A stretch of 64,000 nucleotides of DNA from Chaetoderma sp. LZ-2023a (lineage: Eukaryota; Mollusca; Caudofoveata; Chaetodermatida; Chaetodermatidae): positions 50,318,414 to 50,382,413 of the forward strand of contig CM067370.1 in assembly GCA_034401795.1 (NCBI GenBank), read 5' to 3'. The translations under genes and the position numbers were made by a program. Below are positions 62,871 through 64,000 of the stretch, piece by piece; position 1 is the stretch's first letter; every line of letters begins with the position of its first letter. Below the pieces are notes generated by a model. That model saw only the letters and a program-made list of their open reading frames with translations, did no database searches and was not told the DNA's origin.

Positions 62871-64000
62871 GAGACATGGACGAAAGGTTTGCGATTTCTT
62901 ACTACCAATCAATGGATGTATGCATGTATACACAGCCTGATCACTGGCGACAATGGGGCTACTGGTCTACTCTGTCACTATAATCGCTCCGGAACACAAT
63001 GTGTACATTTCATCTGCACATTGGTATAAGTAAGGCAATAAGAGAATGGCCGTTCAATTTTATAGGCTGGTTTGAGCTCTTTTTTCGTCTGGTCAAGAAT
63101 TCTTATTCATTGTTACTTTGCTTTGTGAATGAAAACCTTACTGGTTATATCGGAGGACAGACTGTAATCACAGCACATTATAGGTAACCACTTGGTCAGC
63201 GAATGAGTAATGACGGATCATTCACACTTTCCCGAAGAAATGACCGATATTACTTGCCTGACTTATCATCAAGAGCTAAGGAGATGGATTACCAGTCTAT
63301 TCGACCCCTGGCTCGGTTCGTCGGAATATGCATGGTGATTTATCAGAAGACTTACACGGCATAGCGGGGACACTCAACCTGCGGATGGACAAAATGAGGT
63401 GCTTTTGCGAATTGGTCTTATAACCGGACTACTGTTCACTGCCAGGAATTGCAATGCATGGCTTTTTGACAAAAGTTCCTGAACAGTTTATCGATCTCCA
63501 AGAATTTGCTGCATGAATCTGCTGTTACAGCCGTGTGCCTTCATTCAAACAGAAATTTACTCGTTTAGCCAATGGCTGAATAAGTCGGGATCGATGACCT
63601 ATCCAGAAACGTAGCCGTTTGGAATATGGGAAGATAGTTGCGAGTTGTCACTAAGCCGCAAATGGCAAAGATCAGCTTTGGCAGATTTTCCCAAAATTGA
63701 TGACTTTAGCTATTGTTACCTAATAATTCTCCCTGCACGTACAGTTTTATGATTGCATGTGGCTACACGTATTTGTCTTATCGATGCGACGGTCGAATTG
63801 CGCTGGCTTGCAATTTGCACATGATTCTAATGCGATCTCATGAGAATGTGATCATATTGGCCGTTATTTTGCTGACCTACATGTATATGGGCATTGACAT
63901 CTATTTTTTTTTTGCTACACGAGACCTTTAAACAACACAGCATTAAGCAGTGTCCGCTAACCTTTTGGGTGTCATTGATGTATGTGAAGTTCAAGACTGT
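62871..64000. other. Unrecognised sequence to the window end
   Basis: No motif, repeat or SLC9B exon recognised. The short open frames show no family signature. Confidence 0.4.

Overview
This is eukaryotic, intron-rich and very repeat-dense DNA. The reasons are GT-AG introns, long dinucleotide and tetranucleotide microsatellites, LINE, SINE, hAT, Tc1 and MITE remnants, and a large satellite. The one recognisable host gene family is SLC9B (NHA-type Na+/H+ antiporter). The repeat style suggests a marine invertebrate, most likely a lophotrochozoan such as a mollusc. That placement is an inference and is not proven by the sequence.

Layout. 1-12130 is a tandem satellite with a 27-bp monomer (about 450 copies) that carries larger nested duplications. 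From 12469 to 25868 lies SLC9B copy A: ten exons on the + strand with every splice phase closing. Its N-terminal exon is absent; it must lie left of the satellite or be lost. 26-44.6 kb is an intergenic tract of mobile DNA. It holds palindromic MITEs, a pair of ~1.7-1.9 kb direct repeats around a 2.5 kb interior, non-LTR retrotransposon fragments, a 78-bp minisatellite, an inverted-plus-tandem cluster of tRNA-derived SINEs, and a Tc1/mariner transposase remnant. The interior of the direct-repeat pair has a TATA box, a zinc-finger ORF and an ORF whose start resembles the histone H3 tail. 44801-52790 is SLC9B copy B in the same orientation. Its first five exons (N-terminus plus the ion-binding region) are present, and the exons for the last helices are not seen before the window ends. 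52.8-64 kb holds more MITEs, microsatellites, a TTAA-flanked transposon, minisatellite copies and another LINE 3' end.

Together copies A and B are a head-to-tail tandem duplication. Exons 2, 3 and 5 are about 83-88% identical by my hand count, but exon 4, which carries the ion-binding pair, is 97% identical, suggesting gene conversion. Both copies read Asp-Asn where human SLC9B2 has Asp-Asp. Copy A ends in a long tail with four Arg-Arg-x-Ser motifs (PKA-type sites). A MITE family that carries full TGACGTCA (CRE) palindromes sits in introns of both genes. Most short open frames elsewhere are repeat shadows and are not annotated.
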